Origin: Latrodectus hesperus
Lineage: Eukaryota; Arthropoda; Arachnida; Araneae; Theridiidae
Assembly: GCA_037975125.1 (NCBI GenBank)
Contig: CM075852.1
Span: forward strand, 3,134,214 to 3,198,213
Reading direction: 5' to 3'
Length of the DNA: 64,000 nt
In this document: piece by piece, positions 44,146 to 55,609 of the stretch
How the letters are laid out: every line of letters begins with the position of its first letter
How positions within the stretch are numbered: position 1 is the stretch's first letter
Notes under the pieces: generated by a model
Told to the model about the DNA's origin: nothing
Databases searched by the model: none
What the model saw: only the letters and a program-made list of their open reading frames with translations
Made by a program: the position numbers and the translations under genes

Positions 44146-45050
44146 TTACCATATAACTTTCATAATATATCTAGGCGTGAAATCTAAATTAGTCAAACCC
44201 AAACTTATATATCAAACAGAAACCAATGTTGCATATTGACCTCTTACATTGTAGACTTAATGGGAAATATTTTACAAATCCTTCTTTAATATGTTGAAAA
44301 TAATTTTAAACGTTACAGCTGTTATTAAAGACAATGTTGAACGCAATTTCTTTTTTATATTTTCCCGTAAAAACATGCATTTTACTTGGCTGTTGTTTAA
44401 TAAGCAATGGTTATTTTTTTTATTATAGATAATTTTCTGCCATTTAAAAAGTTCAAAATTTATGTTACTCATAGCTAAATGAATCATTCAATGAAAATGA
44501 AAACTGCATTGATTTCCAAAACATACACAAAATGTGTTGCTTGAATTTGTATATTTACGCCATTGTAGAACTATACAGTAAGGTGGTTTTTTTATACAAA
44601 TTTTTAATTCTGAACCCACATCAAATGACGAAGTTGATATCTTGAATGATATTTTCGCCAGATCCAAATCACTTTGTTGTTAAGACATATACAACCCTTC
44701 AGCAACAAAACATTTGATTGATGTAAAATCGTGCTCCCTTTTCTAGTATTAAATACCAATTGGGTTAATTTTACCTTTGTTTGTAATCAGTAATTTAGTT
44801 TTTAACAAGATAAGATATGGAATACTTATTATTTCAAATTCAGTTGTATATGATTTTGCTTGGTTAAAAAACTGACATCAAATATTTACTCATAGGTTAA
44901 TACTAGTCATCAGTTTCGATTTCCAGAAATAATAGATAATGTCAATGTAATTAAATCGATTATGGTATTTTTACAATTAAAATTGGTTGTTATATGAATT
45001 ATAACATATTCATATAATTTCATTAAAATAGGCTCTTATATGAATATAAC
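44146..45050. other. Spacer
   Basis: Nothing recognised. Confidence 0.45.
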
Positions 45051-45183
45051 GGCTAAACTGAGTATTACGGACAGACCTCGCGGAGCGCGAAATCTCGCCA
45101 AAGTCTTATTCGCGAAGTGCGAAAAGTCGCCAAATCTAGATTTTTCTTACATCGCCAAATTTATTCTCCGTGTCCAAATTAAA

Positions 45184-45260
45184 TCTCCGTGATTCAATTG
45201 AAATTGAATCACGGAGAACGTGAATCACGGCAACGTGAATCACGTGAACATTGAATCACG
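45184..45260. promoter_or_regulatory. Perfect hairpin plus five TGAATCACG motifs
   Basis: 45184-45198 and 45203-45217 are perfect 15-bp inverted arms with a 4-base loop. tgaatcacg occurs at 45205-45213, 45221-45229, 45236-45244 and 45252-45260, and inverted at 45188-45196. The cluster ends ~90 bp before the ATG of the next feature. It may be a subterminal transposon repeat or a binding-site array; function unknown. Confidence 0.5.
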
Positions 45261-45351
45261 GCAAATTGAAAATTGGAATTTTGCCATTTTCAATTTGCAA
45301 GCCATTGCATGAGTAACTCGCTGCGTTCTGTTAAATCAATCGCGCCTTGAA

Positions 45352-45544
45352 ATGGAGACTATGAATTTGCGAGAAATACATCGTTTATGTGATAAAGGTG
45401 AAAAAGAAGTGATTATGTGGTGTATGAATGTTGGATTAATTTCTAAAAATTATTTATGTTGCAAATGTGGTGCGGAAATGAAACTTGTTGATAAAATAAA
45501 GATCCAGATCCACAAAATGAGACGGAATACAAAGGAAACTGAAG
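45352..45544 (+). CDS. Possible ISXO2/Merlin-like transposase N-terminal exon (partial)
   Basis: An ATG opens a frame reading MNLREIHRLCDKGEKEVI, then VGLISKNYLCCKCGAEMKLV. This resembles the start of ISXO2-like (Merlin superfamily) transposases, with a short helix then a CxxC zinc-ribbon half and EM(K/T)L. A gtaaga donor follows codon 64. I found neither the second Cys pair nor the DDE core in the next 1.4 kb. Either exon 2 is far off, or this is a broken transposon, or it is an unrelated small zinc-binding frame. Confidence 0.4.
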
Positions 45545-45555
45545 GTAAGATTTAA

Positions 45556-46993
45556 TTATAATTATTTTTTGGTTTCTGGCTTAATTGGTTAAATTTGAAA
45601 CTATAATTTTTAAGGAATAGTTTTAATTTTTAAGAATTTTAAGGAATTGTTTAAAATTAAACTATAATTTTCGAATATATTAAAATGTAATTTTTAGTGT
45701 AAATTTTTGACGTAATGTATAAAATTGTTAAACGAAATATGAAAATTTTCACTTTTATGTCCTATTGATTTGTATCATTCTATTTAAAATCACAGGTTTT
45801 AAAAAAAATAATTAATTTTGAATTCATTAAAACATTTTAATTATTAACTTTTTAATATTTTTGTTACTTTATTCACATTCCCTTCAATTTCGATTCTGAA
45901 ATATTTTTAAATAGAAACTTAATTCTTAATACGATTGCTGTTTTTATTTACTGTTTTAAGACGATTACTATTCAATATACGTATATTTAAGACGATTACT
46001 ATTCAAATTTAGAATATAACATATTCATGTAGCAAAAAAGACTCAGAAAAAGGCTATTAAAATAAAAAAATGAATTTATCAATTAAATTTTCAAATATAT
46101 CGCCAAAAATGAATTGATTTGTACACAAAACTAAAAATCAGTGCAAATACACTTTTCTTCAAGAGTTAATCCCTCAGAAGAAAATGTGTTAATCTTCAAA
46201 AGTCAATCTGAAATAGAGATGCTGCAATTTTCCACAAAAGTAAATTGGAATATGTTTTTCATCTGGGCACAATTTTCATGGTAAGTGAAGTACAAGCATT
46301 GTGTATGGTTGAGGGAATTGCGTGTGATAAAGGAATACATTATAGGGTACAAATAAAAAATATTTAAAACTTAAGTTTAATTTGTTTTCGAAATAAAGGC
46401 ATTCTTGATTTTTGAGAAAGAATGGAAAATTTCGAATTGTTGGATGCTTGAAGCAGTATAATCAATTGCAGGTTTTGGACAAAAGTTATTTTTACTAATG
46501 ATTCAAATTTTACTTTCTATATAATATGTGTATGTAAGAATGGAGAGTATACACATTTCATAATTTATTCCCTGGAACATCGTATATAATTCTAAGATAA
46601 AATATTGTCTGATATTTTTTAGGATATTGCACAAACCACATATATGTCTACAGACAGGTTTCTGTTACCACTGTATGGTATTGAGATTAAGTACCAGTGA
46701 AAAGCTACTATAAATGGTTCTGTTTTTTTAATGGAAATAAAAATTAGTGAACGAAATGTATTTTCACAAGTGGAAAATATAAAGATCGTTTTCACACATT
46801 TTTATGAAGTATGCTAAGTAATAATATCCTACTTCCAATAATACAATTATCATTAATTTTAATTATGTCTTATAATAAAAGATTTTATCAGACATTGAGG
46901 ATCAAATGATAAATCCAAATTTTTCATAAAAATCAGAATTTTAACACCATACTTTTGGACAATATGTGACAGTTTAAGGTTATATAGTTTTTT
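45556..46993. other. Spacer
   Basis: No second exon of the preceding frame and no other gene recognised. Confidence 0.45.
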
Positions 46994-46995
46994 TA

Positions 46996-48404
46996 CACTA
47001 CTGGCCATTAAAATTGCTACACCAAGAAGGAATGCAAATAACAGAAAGATATTTATTGGACACATACATTATAGTGGAAAGAACAAGTGATGAGATTTAC
47101 AGGAAATTAGGATGTATAGATCTTGAGAAATCAGTAACCCGAGCAGCCACTTCCGGCTGCAATAACAGCATTTATCCGCCTACGCATGGAATCAAACAGA
47201 GATTGTATGGCATGTACGGGAATATCAGTCCATGCAGCTTCAACACTATGCCATAGTTCATCGACAGTAGTGGATGGTGAGTGATGGCGTGCCAATCGCT
47301 CGGCAACCATTGACCACACGTTCTCAATTGGTGACAGATCAGGAGAACGTGCTGGCCAGGGTAACAGTCGAACCTGTTCTGTATCAAGGAAGTTCAGAAC
47401 AGTACGGGCAACATGCGGTCGTGCATTATCCTGTTGAAACAAAGCATTAGGGAGGTCTCGAAGATAAGGCAGAGCCACGGGCCTTAACACATCGGAAATG
47501 TAACGGTTGCTGTTCAAAGTGCTGGTAATGCGAACAAGAGGTGATCGAGACGTGTATCCAATGGCACCCCATACCATCACTCCAGCAGATGGGCCAGTAC
47601 GGCGATGTCCAATGCAAGCTGGCAATGCGCGTTCTCCACGATGGCTTCCAAACACGGATGCGGCCATCATGGTCTTGTATACAGAACCGAGATTCATGTG
47701 TAAAGATGACGTGATGCCATTCCCGCGTTCCAGGTTCGTCGCTGATCACACCATTGAAGGCGCTCCTGTCTGTTACACAGCGTCAATGGTAGCCGAAGCC
47801 ATGGTCGCCGTGCAGACAATCCATGCTGCTGAAAACGTCGTCGAACTGTTCGAGCAGAAACTTGTTGCCTTGCAAATGACTCCATTTCTCGACTCAGGGT
47901 TCGTGACGTGGCTGTACGATCCCTTGTGACCATGCGGATAAGATATCTGTCTTCTCTGCTGTTAGTGATGGGGGTCACTGAGATCCTGCATGACGTTCCG
48001 TATGATTGTCCCGAACCCATCGATTCCATATTCTGCTAACAGTCATGGGTTCTCGACCGACGCGAGCAGCAATATTGCGGTACGATAAACCGCAATCCCG
48101 GTAGGCTATAATCCTTCCTCGATCAAAGTCAGACACGTGCTGATAGGCATTTCTTCTTCTTACACGAGGCATTACAACAACTTTCTATGCCGAAAACAAC
48201 GTTGAAACGGAAATTGAGTATGAGAAAACTGCTGTCAAATCTCTGGTTTTATACACATTGTAGATGTCGCTACTGTCGCCCGCTTTGTATGAATGCGCTG
48301 AAAATCTAATCATTTGCATATCACAACAAGTTTTACCTGTCATGCAAATTTCACGTGTGTGGTGTGCCGCTTTCCTGGTGTAGCAATTTTAATGGCCAGT
48401 AGTG
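46996..48404 (-). mobile_element. Tc1-like transposon with perfect 29-bp TIRs and TA target duplication
   Basis: The first and last 29 bases (46996-47024 and 48376-48404) are exact reverse complements, beginning cactactggccattaaaatt. TA flanks both sides (46994-46995, 48405-48406), the Tc1/mariner target. The 1409-bp length fits a complete element. The transposase reads on the minus strand and is broken (separate entry). Confidence 0.95.
47131..48172 (-). pseudogene. Frameshifted Tc1-like DD34E transposase
   Basis: ATG at 48172 starts MPRVRRRNAYQHVSDFDRGR, the helix-turn-helix N-terminus, continuing to IWNRWVRDNHTERHAGSQ. The frame then changes near 47990, again near 47730 and again near 47650, so at least three frameshifts break a ~347-codon gene. 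The DDE core is visible: VIFTHESRF has His where the first catalytic Asp is expected, then FQQDNARPH and SPDLSPIENVW keep the second Asp and the Glu. Stop at 47131-47133. It cannot make active transposase, but its intact TIRs could still be mobilised in trans by a related enzyme. Confidence 0.95.
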
Positions 48405-48406
48405 TA

Positions 48407-49978
48407 TTTTTAAAGATTTTTTGCGGTATTAGCTAAAATAACAAATCTCTTTTGAATTATTTCTTTAATTTGTTGATAAAATATTTAAAAATTTTTTAAT
48501 ATTTTTATTATATAAAGTTATAGACAATTATATATAGGATAAAAATTTTTTTAACGTCATTAGTATAATATAAGTTTCTTGCTTGTAAGAGTTGTTCTTT
48601 TCAAGTAAGAAGCTTCAATTTCGATAGTAAAAGTGGTTGAATAAGAATATCTAAGTTGGATTACCTCTCTGAATTATGTGACAAAACACCATTTTGAGAA
48701 AAATTTTTTTCCCTCTAATGAGAGCTGGTTATTAAAATTGAATAGTCAGGAGAGATAATTTTAAATTGATTTTTAATATGCATAACATTGCTTAGGTTTT
48801 TTGTTAGAAACTTATTTTACATTAAGCAACACAAAAGTTTAAAATTTATAAACGCATTCTTCGTATTTAATTAGATACATAAATGCATTCTATTTAATTT
48901 CAATTACATAAGTTATCAATTATATTCAATTTTTATCATAAAATTGAAGCATTTAAAAATATTCAAAAGTTTTAAAGACTTGCTCTTCTTTTTAATCGCT
49001 TTTGCTCATGATACTCGTGACATGACAAGTTTTAAGCACTTAAACCTATATTTTTTTTAAATAAAACGATATCTGAATTGTATAAATGCAAATTAAAAAG
49101 AAATCTAGAGAAAATAGCTATCGTTTACATTTTAAGATTAATTTAATTTTTTCTGGAACTAAGATACACTCAGATAAAAAAAATTATTTCTAATATTTAA
49201 TAAATACATGAATAATGGTAAAAAAACACTCTTGTGATCTGTACATGCTAAGACAACAAACCCTGATTAACAATTGCATCGTAATTTTGAAACGATTATT
49301 TTTCGAACATAAATAGAGGATCTTTAATTGAGATATATTTTCTCCTAATTACTTGTTCTTGTAATTTCATTTATCTTTTCATATTATCAAAAAACATCAA
49401 TCATCAATTTATTAAGTGTGCGATTGACGTCTTTCTCAAAAGTAAGGCCAGCTTCTAAATATTAAACTGCGTTCAGATAGCAAAAATTAATTGATTGTCA
49501 AGTTACTTACTCCAACTATTAATTAGTTGACTAATTACGCGTAATTTAATGACCCCAGTTTTTAGTTATCTTTTTCCTTGTTAATGATTCCATTATGGTT
49601 CTCTGCTACTTTCCATCTCCATTATTGAAATGCTTCTCATACTTAACATTTTTTGTTTCCCATAATTTGCATATTTCTCTTCATTAGCTTTCCTATTGAG
49701 TCTTTCTTCAGAACACATTAATTTCGCATTTAGTAAGTTTTTACATAATGGATTTTATCTAAAATTGAAATTGTTTTAATAAAAGACAAGGTAAAAAGCT
49801 ATTGAAGAAATATTGTTCTTAATTTGAGTAATCAAAAATATTACATACATCACTGTCTTTAAGTATATATATACATAAATTTATAGAAATATATAAGTAT
49901 ATACAATAAAAGAAATATAGAATGTATATATTAAGAAAATAAGACCAACAATAGCTTAAAAGAAGTAGGGTATATTAC
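48407..49978. other. Spacer
   Basis: Nothing recognised. Confidence 0.45.
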
Positions 49979-49982
49979 ACTG

Positions 49983-51400
49983 GTATTCAAAAATTAGCAA
50001 CAATGAAAATTTTAAGTAGATAGCCGCATGAAATTGCCGGAGACATTTTTTGTGGTCACTATAAACATGTAATTCACTAGAAAGGTCATGTGTGGAGAAC
50101 TGAACGTCGCAGGCGATGTAGGACATCGCCTGCGACGTTGGTGATCGCAAAACGCTGGTGATTCTTGCGCACTACTCAAGACTACAGTAAAAGTACTTTT
50201 AGTTTGTTTACGGTTTCTTGGATTTGGCTCAGCCCACTGGCTAACCAGATAGAATAAGTTATAACAATACAGTAAAAGAAAGGATAAAGTAGCATTTAAA
50301 GGAATTCGGTGCAAGTGAGTTCTTTCGTGAAATATGACTAGAAAAATTCACCTGGATGACTTCATGTGTGGAAGAACGGTTGGAAAACTGGAGAAAGAGC
50401 CTAGTGTGTAGCTGAAGAGTTTGGAATCGACAAAAATATCGTTTCGTGCGCTAGGAAAGCCTTAGGTTTCTATCAACTGTGAGAATGGTTGTTGTTGACA
50501 CACGAGGCAATCAGTTGCAGTGGATGGTTTACATATCGTCCCTACAGGTGAAAAGATCACCAGATTAGTCAGCAAGAATCATTGGTCAGTAACTGGGTAG
50601 TAAATATCTCATTTTACACTGTTCAAATGCTTTCACAAATGTGCTTTATTTACCCAGGATCCTGAGAGCTGCATTAATTTGAAAGTTGGCAATCGGCACC
50701 ATCGTTCAGAATGGTGCAAAAAGCACGAAAATTGGACACCTGAATAATGGAGTCGTGTTTTCCTTACGGAGAGAGTCATTTCAGTGACGCAAAGCAATTC
50801 TCAACGCCTGCTAATTTAGAGAACTGTTGGAACACGGTTTCATTTTAGTGACATCACTGAAAGAAAACGTTATAGTGGTCTTAAAGTTGTCGTCTGGGGA
50901 AGCATTATGCGAAAAAGCACATTCAGCTCTATATTTTCGACAAATGCTCTTCACCTGGAAGTTCTGCGTTGCACGAGAACTCTATTCTAAGAATGTGATT
51001 CTTCTCTACTTGTATTTGTTCCGAGGTACCATTGGAGTTGGCTCCTATGAAGGACAATGCATGACCATACCAGACTTCTGCTGTTCAGCCATTTGAAAGG
51101 GAAGATAACACTCGAGTGTGGATTGATCAGTGTACTCCTCTGATTTAAATACCATAAGAGAAGCGAATGGAATGCCAGCTCGATCTCATGCACTGAACCG
51201 CATAAGACATCTATGAAACTATCTTGGTAGACAGGTTGCTGGTTTAAATCTTACTCCAAAGTTTGTAGGAAAACTGGAAACCCGCTTACTCTATGTCTGG
51301 TTTTCGCTTCCCGTTTTGGTAACCGAGAACTTAATTGACAGAATGGAAGTCGTTGCCGCCAATAATGCATTCGCGCTAGTGTTGGGCAAACCCGTTTGTA
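49983..51400 (+). pseudogene. Heavily decayed second Tc1-like transposon
   Basis: The plus strand from ATG 50334 reads MTRKIHLDDFMCGRTVGKLE and hits a stop after 25 codons. Shifted frames then give VAEEFGIDKNIVS, HENWTPE, WSRVFLT and, near the end, ETRLLYVWFSLPVL followed by LIDRMEVVAANN. These align in order with a spider Tc1-like transposase family different from the 47-kb element. Stops and frameshifts are numerous and no catalytic triad is intact. The upstream end may be acactggtattcaaaaatta at about 49978; no matching 3' TIR was found. Confidence 0.75.
50103..50139. repeat. Perfect 17-bp hairpin with 3-base loop
   Basis: aacgtcgcaggcgatgt (50103-50119), loop agg, then its exact reverse complement (50123-50139). 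It is GC-rich in an AT-rich setting, within the decayed Tc1-like element. Confidence 0.95.
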
Positions 51401-52064
51401 ACCTTTTTGTCATGTTTCTATGACATTTTTTTTACTTCATAAAACTGCAATTATTATTTTTTTCTTCAAGAATGGAATTTTTCAGCGAGATTATTTTTTG
51501 ATTGTAAAACATTTATGAATTTTTTTATAAGAATTTCCATGTTGCAATCAATGCATACATATTTTGAACGTAAGTCATCCAAATTTGGGTTCTTCGACAT
51601 TCATTCATTTCCAAACTAAGGGCAAAAATCCGTTGTTTCTTAACTTTTGGAGGCCATTATATTATCTGCGCAGGAATACCTTTTAGTGCTTACAAAGTTG
51701 AATAAATGTAGAATCGTTTTCATATTGATTTTATACAAATATATCTCGTGCTACAAAGAACAAAGAACACAACAGAGTAATTTAATTAATTTGTTACCCA
51801 CTTAAACTGATCGTAACTTGTTTTTTTTCATATATCTATCTTTTAAAAAAAGGTCTGAAATTTATTAAATTTTTTTCTTTATAGGAATTAAGAATTTAGA
51901 AAAAAATCTAGTGTCATTTCTCACTTGGTTAAAAAGTTTATTTATTGGATCTGCGAGTCTTAATTATAGATACTTAATTTAAAAAGAATATAATCACATA
52001 TAATTAGATTTAATTGGGTAAGAATACCATCAATATTAGAATATATTCAAACTATTCTTCTTAG
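51401..52064. other. Spacer or intron upstream of the 52-kb frame
   Basis: No exon recognised. The last bases (ttcttcttag) look like a 3' splice acceptor. Confidence 0.45.
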
Positions 52065-52976
52065 TTGCTAAAGGAACAATACAAGTACCATAGAATGCTA
52101 CAAAGGAAGCAGTCAACAATAAAAATAATTGAATTAGAAATTTACATGCCAATAATAGACGAAAAAAAGGATAAACTTATTCCACCAAGATTTCAGTGTC
52201 GAGTTATAAACAAAAATGAAATGGATGGAGAAAAATTGCGCTCACAAATGACCGGATATAACAACAATGAAGTTGATAAACAAAAAAGAAAAACAAAATG
52301 TCTAAAAAATTGCAAAATATCTGGAAAGGATAGTGAAAAAGCCTCCAATACATGCACAGAAGGTAATCCACAAAATGAAAAGCTTTATGCCAATAATGAT
52401 TTTAAAGACTTAAATCAGCTTAAAGACAAAGGTGAAATAAGTTCAATTAAAAACGTTTCGAATGACCTAAAATCATCGGATAAAGAAATTCATTTGAAAA
52501 AAACATTTTCTGTTCGGAAATATCTGTCTCGCAACATGCATCAAAATAGCGATATTCAATCTAACGATTTGACAGCAAAATATAAACGATCTTCGCTGAC
52601 TCTGAAAAGAATGGAACTCTTTATAAAAGATGATAATGATCTTCAACATTTAAATCATACGATTTTAAGATATAAGAAACTTTCTTTGAAATCTGGATTA
52701 AAAGCTTCTGAAAATAAAATTTTAATGAAGAATGAAAGAAATGAAACAAAAATGGACTTAAATGGACATCTAAATCACATTAAATCAGATAATAAACAGG
52801 AAATCTTTCTAGCTCCTGTTCCAGAACTCGAGTACTGTAGCAGAATGAGCGAACCCCAGTTTTTCAAAGAAAATAACTTGAAAAAACTTAGAAACTTTTT
52901 AAAACTCGAATCGAAGATAAAATATAATCCTTTCGAACGAAAATTTTGTGTTTTGTCGAAGCAATTTTCAATCTAA
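52065..52976 (+). CDS. Uncharacterised lysine-rich protein, probable 3'-terminal exon
   Basis: The longest non-repeat open frame in the window: 303 codons plus TAA. It opens directly after ctattcttcttag; the TAG stop at 52062-52064 overlaps that acceptor-like AG, so an exon starting at 52065 is likely. If instead intronless, the first ATG is at 52095 (293 aa). The protein is hydrophilic, rich in Lys, Asn, Ser and Glu, with no membrane segment or signal peptide. A basic helical start (KEQYKYHRMLQRKQSTIK) is followed by low-complexity sequence, and a less biased C-terminus (APVPELEYCSRM, EPQFFKENNLKKLRNFLKL) could be a conserved motif. AATAAA follows at about 52980. I do not recognise a family; nuclear location is only a guess from charge. 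Confidence 0.6.
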   Translation: MLKEQYKYHRMLQRKQSTIKIIELEIYMPIIDEKKDKLIPPRFQCRVINKNEMDGEKLRSQMTGYNNNEVDKQKRKTKCLKNCKISGKDSEKASNTCTEGNPQNEKLYANNDFKDLNQLKDKGEISSIKNVSNDLKSSDKEIHLKKTFSVRKYLSRNMHQNSDIQSNDLTAKYKRSSLTLKRMELFIKDDNDLQHLNHTILRYKKLSLKSGLKASENKILMKNERNETKMDLNGHLNHIKSDNKQEIFLAPVPELEYCSRMSEPQFFKENNLKKLRNFLKLESKIKYNPFERKFCVLSKQFSI

Positions 52977-52979
52977 AAG

Positions 52980-52985
52980 TAATAA
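52980..52985 (+). terminator. Candidate polyadenylation signal for the 52-kb frame
   Basis: AATAAA immediately after the stop (agtaataaaatat). Further AATAAA copies follow near 53163-53190. Confidence 0.35.
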
Positions 52986-53439
52986 AATATGCAGGAAAAT
53001 GAATATAGTGTTGCTCTAAATGAGATGAAATGAACAATAGTGCTGCTCTAGAATGTGATGAAAGGTAATTGTGTTTTTGTAAGTTCTTTTAAGTTTCGAA
53101 CTCATCAAACCAGATTCTTAACTCATTCTTTAGTATATGTGTAATGAATGTATTTTAGAGATAAATAAAATGAATAATAATGGAATAAATGAAATATTTG
53201 ATTTCTTAAGGTGGGGACAAACAGTGGGACAAGTTTACGAAGAAAATTATTGCGTAAGAAATAGAATAAAAAAAATTTCGTGATTTATCCAAAGAGGGTT
53301 TTCTTAAGCACATGCTACATTACAGTTTAAAATGGTGGTTGTTGTTGCACTACCATGTTTCCCTGTACTAAACTTTGAGTTGAGTTCTACTAGTTAGATA
53401 GAAGCAGCCGGATGGAGTCTTCCTGATTCTGAAGCAGGA
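52986..53439. other. Spacer
   Basis: A ggttgttgttgc near 53335-53347 may be the reversed (CAA)n tail of a minus-strand SINE; nothing else recognised. Confidence 0.4.
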
Positions 53440-53640
53440 AAAAATATTTCTGAAGGCTTCAAAATTTCCGAGACCTGTTCCAACTGTTTCACTGAACAAG
53501 CTATGCCAGAACACATCCTTGCATGCCTGGGGCTATCCAAGCAAGATTTATACGACGATATTTTGATAATGCTAGATTTTTTGGGGGTGTTTAACGTTAT
53601 GGACCTGGTCTATGCTGGCGAAAGGGAACATGCAACAGAA
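53440..53640 (+). mobile_element. Non-LTR retrotransposon C-terminal fragment
   Basis: The plus frame reads EGFKISETCSNCF, then MPEHILACLGLSKQDLYDD and MLDFLGVFNVMDLV. This is the same tail module as at 36044-36441 (C..C, PEH.L.C.G, DFL..N...DLV) but diverged, with the stop after DLV lost and the frame running on to 53733. Confidence 0.75.
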
Positions 53641-53735
53641 GACCCTCAATACTCGGCTTGCACTCCCAGAAGTATTATTTCACATGAAGAACTTGTGGCA
53701 ACGACATATTTAACTTGCCTCATTCGTCCTTAGCG

Positions 53736-53828
53736 AACACGTCGGATCTTTGGTTAAGCCTGGATTCGAACTTACTACCTTCCGATAATGAGAGCGACAC
53801 CCTTACCAACCAGGTCACCACAGCCCCT
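53736..53828 (-). mobile_element. tRNA-like SINE head, minus strand
   Basis: The reverse complement has ggggctgtggtgacctggtt, an A-box-like tggttggtaaggg and a canonical B-box agttcgaatcc at tRNA spacing. It is too imperfect in the acceptor stem for a working tRNA. Confidence 0.6.
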
Positions 53829-53977
53829 TAATGTTGTAACATATGATGAAATATCATTATGTAATATACAATTAAATATGAATTGGATAGAGTAAAAAAG
53901 AGTTAGTTATGAGGAAATAAGTTTAGTTTTAATAACCATAAATATTGTATGTTAAATATATTAAACGATGAAAAGAT

Positions 53978-54549
53978 GCATCTCCAATATTTTGAAACAC
54001 GACAAAATTCACAATAGATGAATTGAATACTGTTCATACCATCGCTATATTTTTGGTTCATGCTTAATGGAACCCTTATGTAAATAGGAAGGATGCGCCA
54101 AGAAATATTGAGGGAGTTTTGCATCTCGAATATTTTGAAAAACGACAAAATTCACAATAGATGAATTAAATACGGTTCATACCATCGCTATATTTTTGGT
54201 TCATGCTTAATGGAACCCTTATGTAAATAGGAAAGATGCGCCAAGAAATATTGAGGGAGTTTTGCATCTCCAATATTTTGAAAAACGACAAAATTCACAA
54301 TAGATGAATTAAATACGGTTCATACCATCGCTATATTTTTGGTTCATGCTTAATGGAACCCTTATGTAAATAGGAAAGATGCGCCAAGAAATATTGAGGG
54401 AGTTTTGCATCTCCAATATTTTGAAAAACGACAAAATTCATAATAGATGAATTAAATACTGTTCATACCATCGCTATATTTTTGGTTCATGCTTAATGGA
54501 ACCCTTATGTAAATAGGAAAGACGCGCCAAGAAATATTGAGGGAGTTTT
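53978..54549 (+). repeat. 143-bp tandem repeat, four copies
   Basis: gcatctc(c/g)aatattttgaaa starts at 53978, 54121, 54264 and 54407, exactly 143 bp apart, and the fourth copy ends at 54549. Copies differ by a few substitutions only. Confidence 0.97.
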
Positions 54550-55529
54550 AAATAGTATTTATTGACAAAACAGGAAAATTGATTCCAGAAAATGTTCTGA
54601 TCATATGAGGAAATTTTGATGTTTAGAGTGCAATAATGAAATTAATGGAGAATTACAGTTTTGTTTAATGGGTGGAATATTAGTTTCATAAAAAGTTAAC
54701 TTGTTTTGTTTTTTTTAATGGAAAAAAATCTTGATAGAAATGATAGTGTTTTTTGGAAATCTCTTGAAATTGTTATCCGAAGATAACACACAAATTATTA
54801 GCTTTTCATGTGTTTTCACTTCATACTTTTTAATGTTGCTTTTGATCCAATTTTTATTTTAGATGTTTTCCAAAATAATAACCTCATGTACTTTTATATC
54901 ATTATACTCGCCAGCGCATTTCTATCCTTATAAGCTAAAATAAGTCAACTATTATTCCTGAAAAACTTCATTTTGAATCACCCTTCTTGGAAGTTGTTAT
55001 AAAGGTTCACAGAACGTTGTTGATATTAAGAGATTATTTGTTATAGCGGTTACACAACTAAACCTTCCATCAGGTGTGCCATTTTGGAATCATTGCGAAT
55101 CACACCATCAGGACACGAAACATCTGATACAGCTGCTAAAAGAAAGATTAATAAGATTATCCTTTTTCAAAGACACTATTTTTTATCAAGTTGATGATAT
55201 TGTATTATCTATTTGTGAAATATCATTTCTTTTTCATTGAGTTTCCAACTATGAAAATTAATTTCAAAAATATTCCAAATTAAAAAAAAATTATAATTAA
55301 AAATAAAGCTATAACTTTAAAAAGCAGATTCTATAATTCTCATTTATATTTTATTATTAATTTTTTAAATTTATAATTTGTTATTAATTTATTCAAATTT
55401 TAACTTTTATCATCTAGTTGTCATCCATGCGCTATAAGTGTGGAGAGAAAAAATGTATCGCATTATTTTCTTCTGTGACGGAGAATAACTTTTATTTTAT
55501 GCAGCTATTCATAAAAATCGCTTACTTAA
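54550..55529. other. Spacer
   Basis: Nothing recognised. Confidence 0.45.
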
Positions 55530-55609
55530 GCCCTCGGGGATCCTGTAACGTCTGAAGGGCGCGTTCCCAGGGGCCTGATTGGGGAATGCCACCAGTGGGT
55601 GGATAGCCT

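Noticed and set aside
47507..47929. 140-codon plus-strand frame
   Set aside because: Shadow of the minus-strand Tc1-like transposase.
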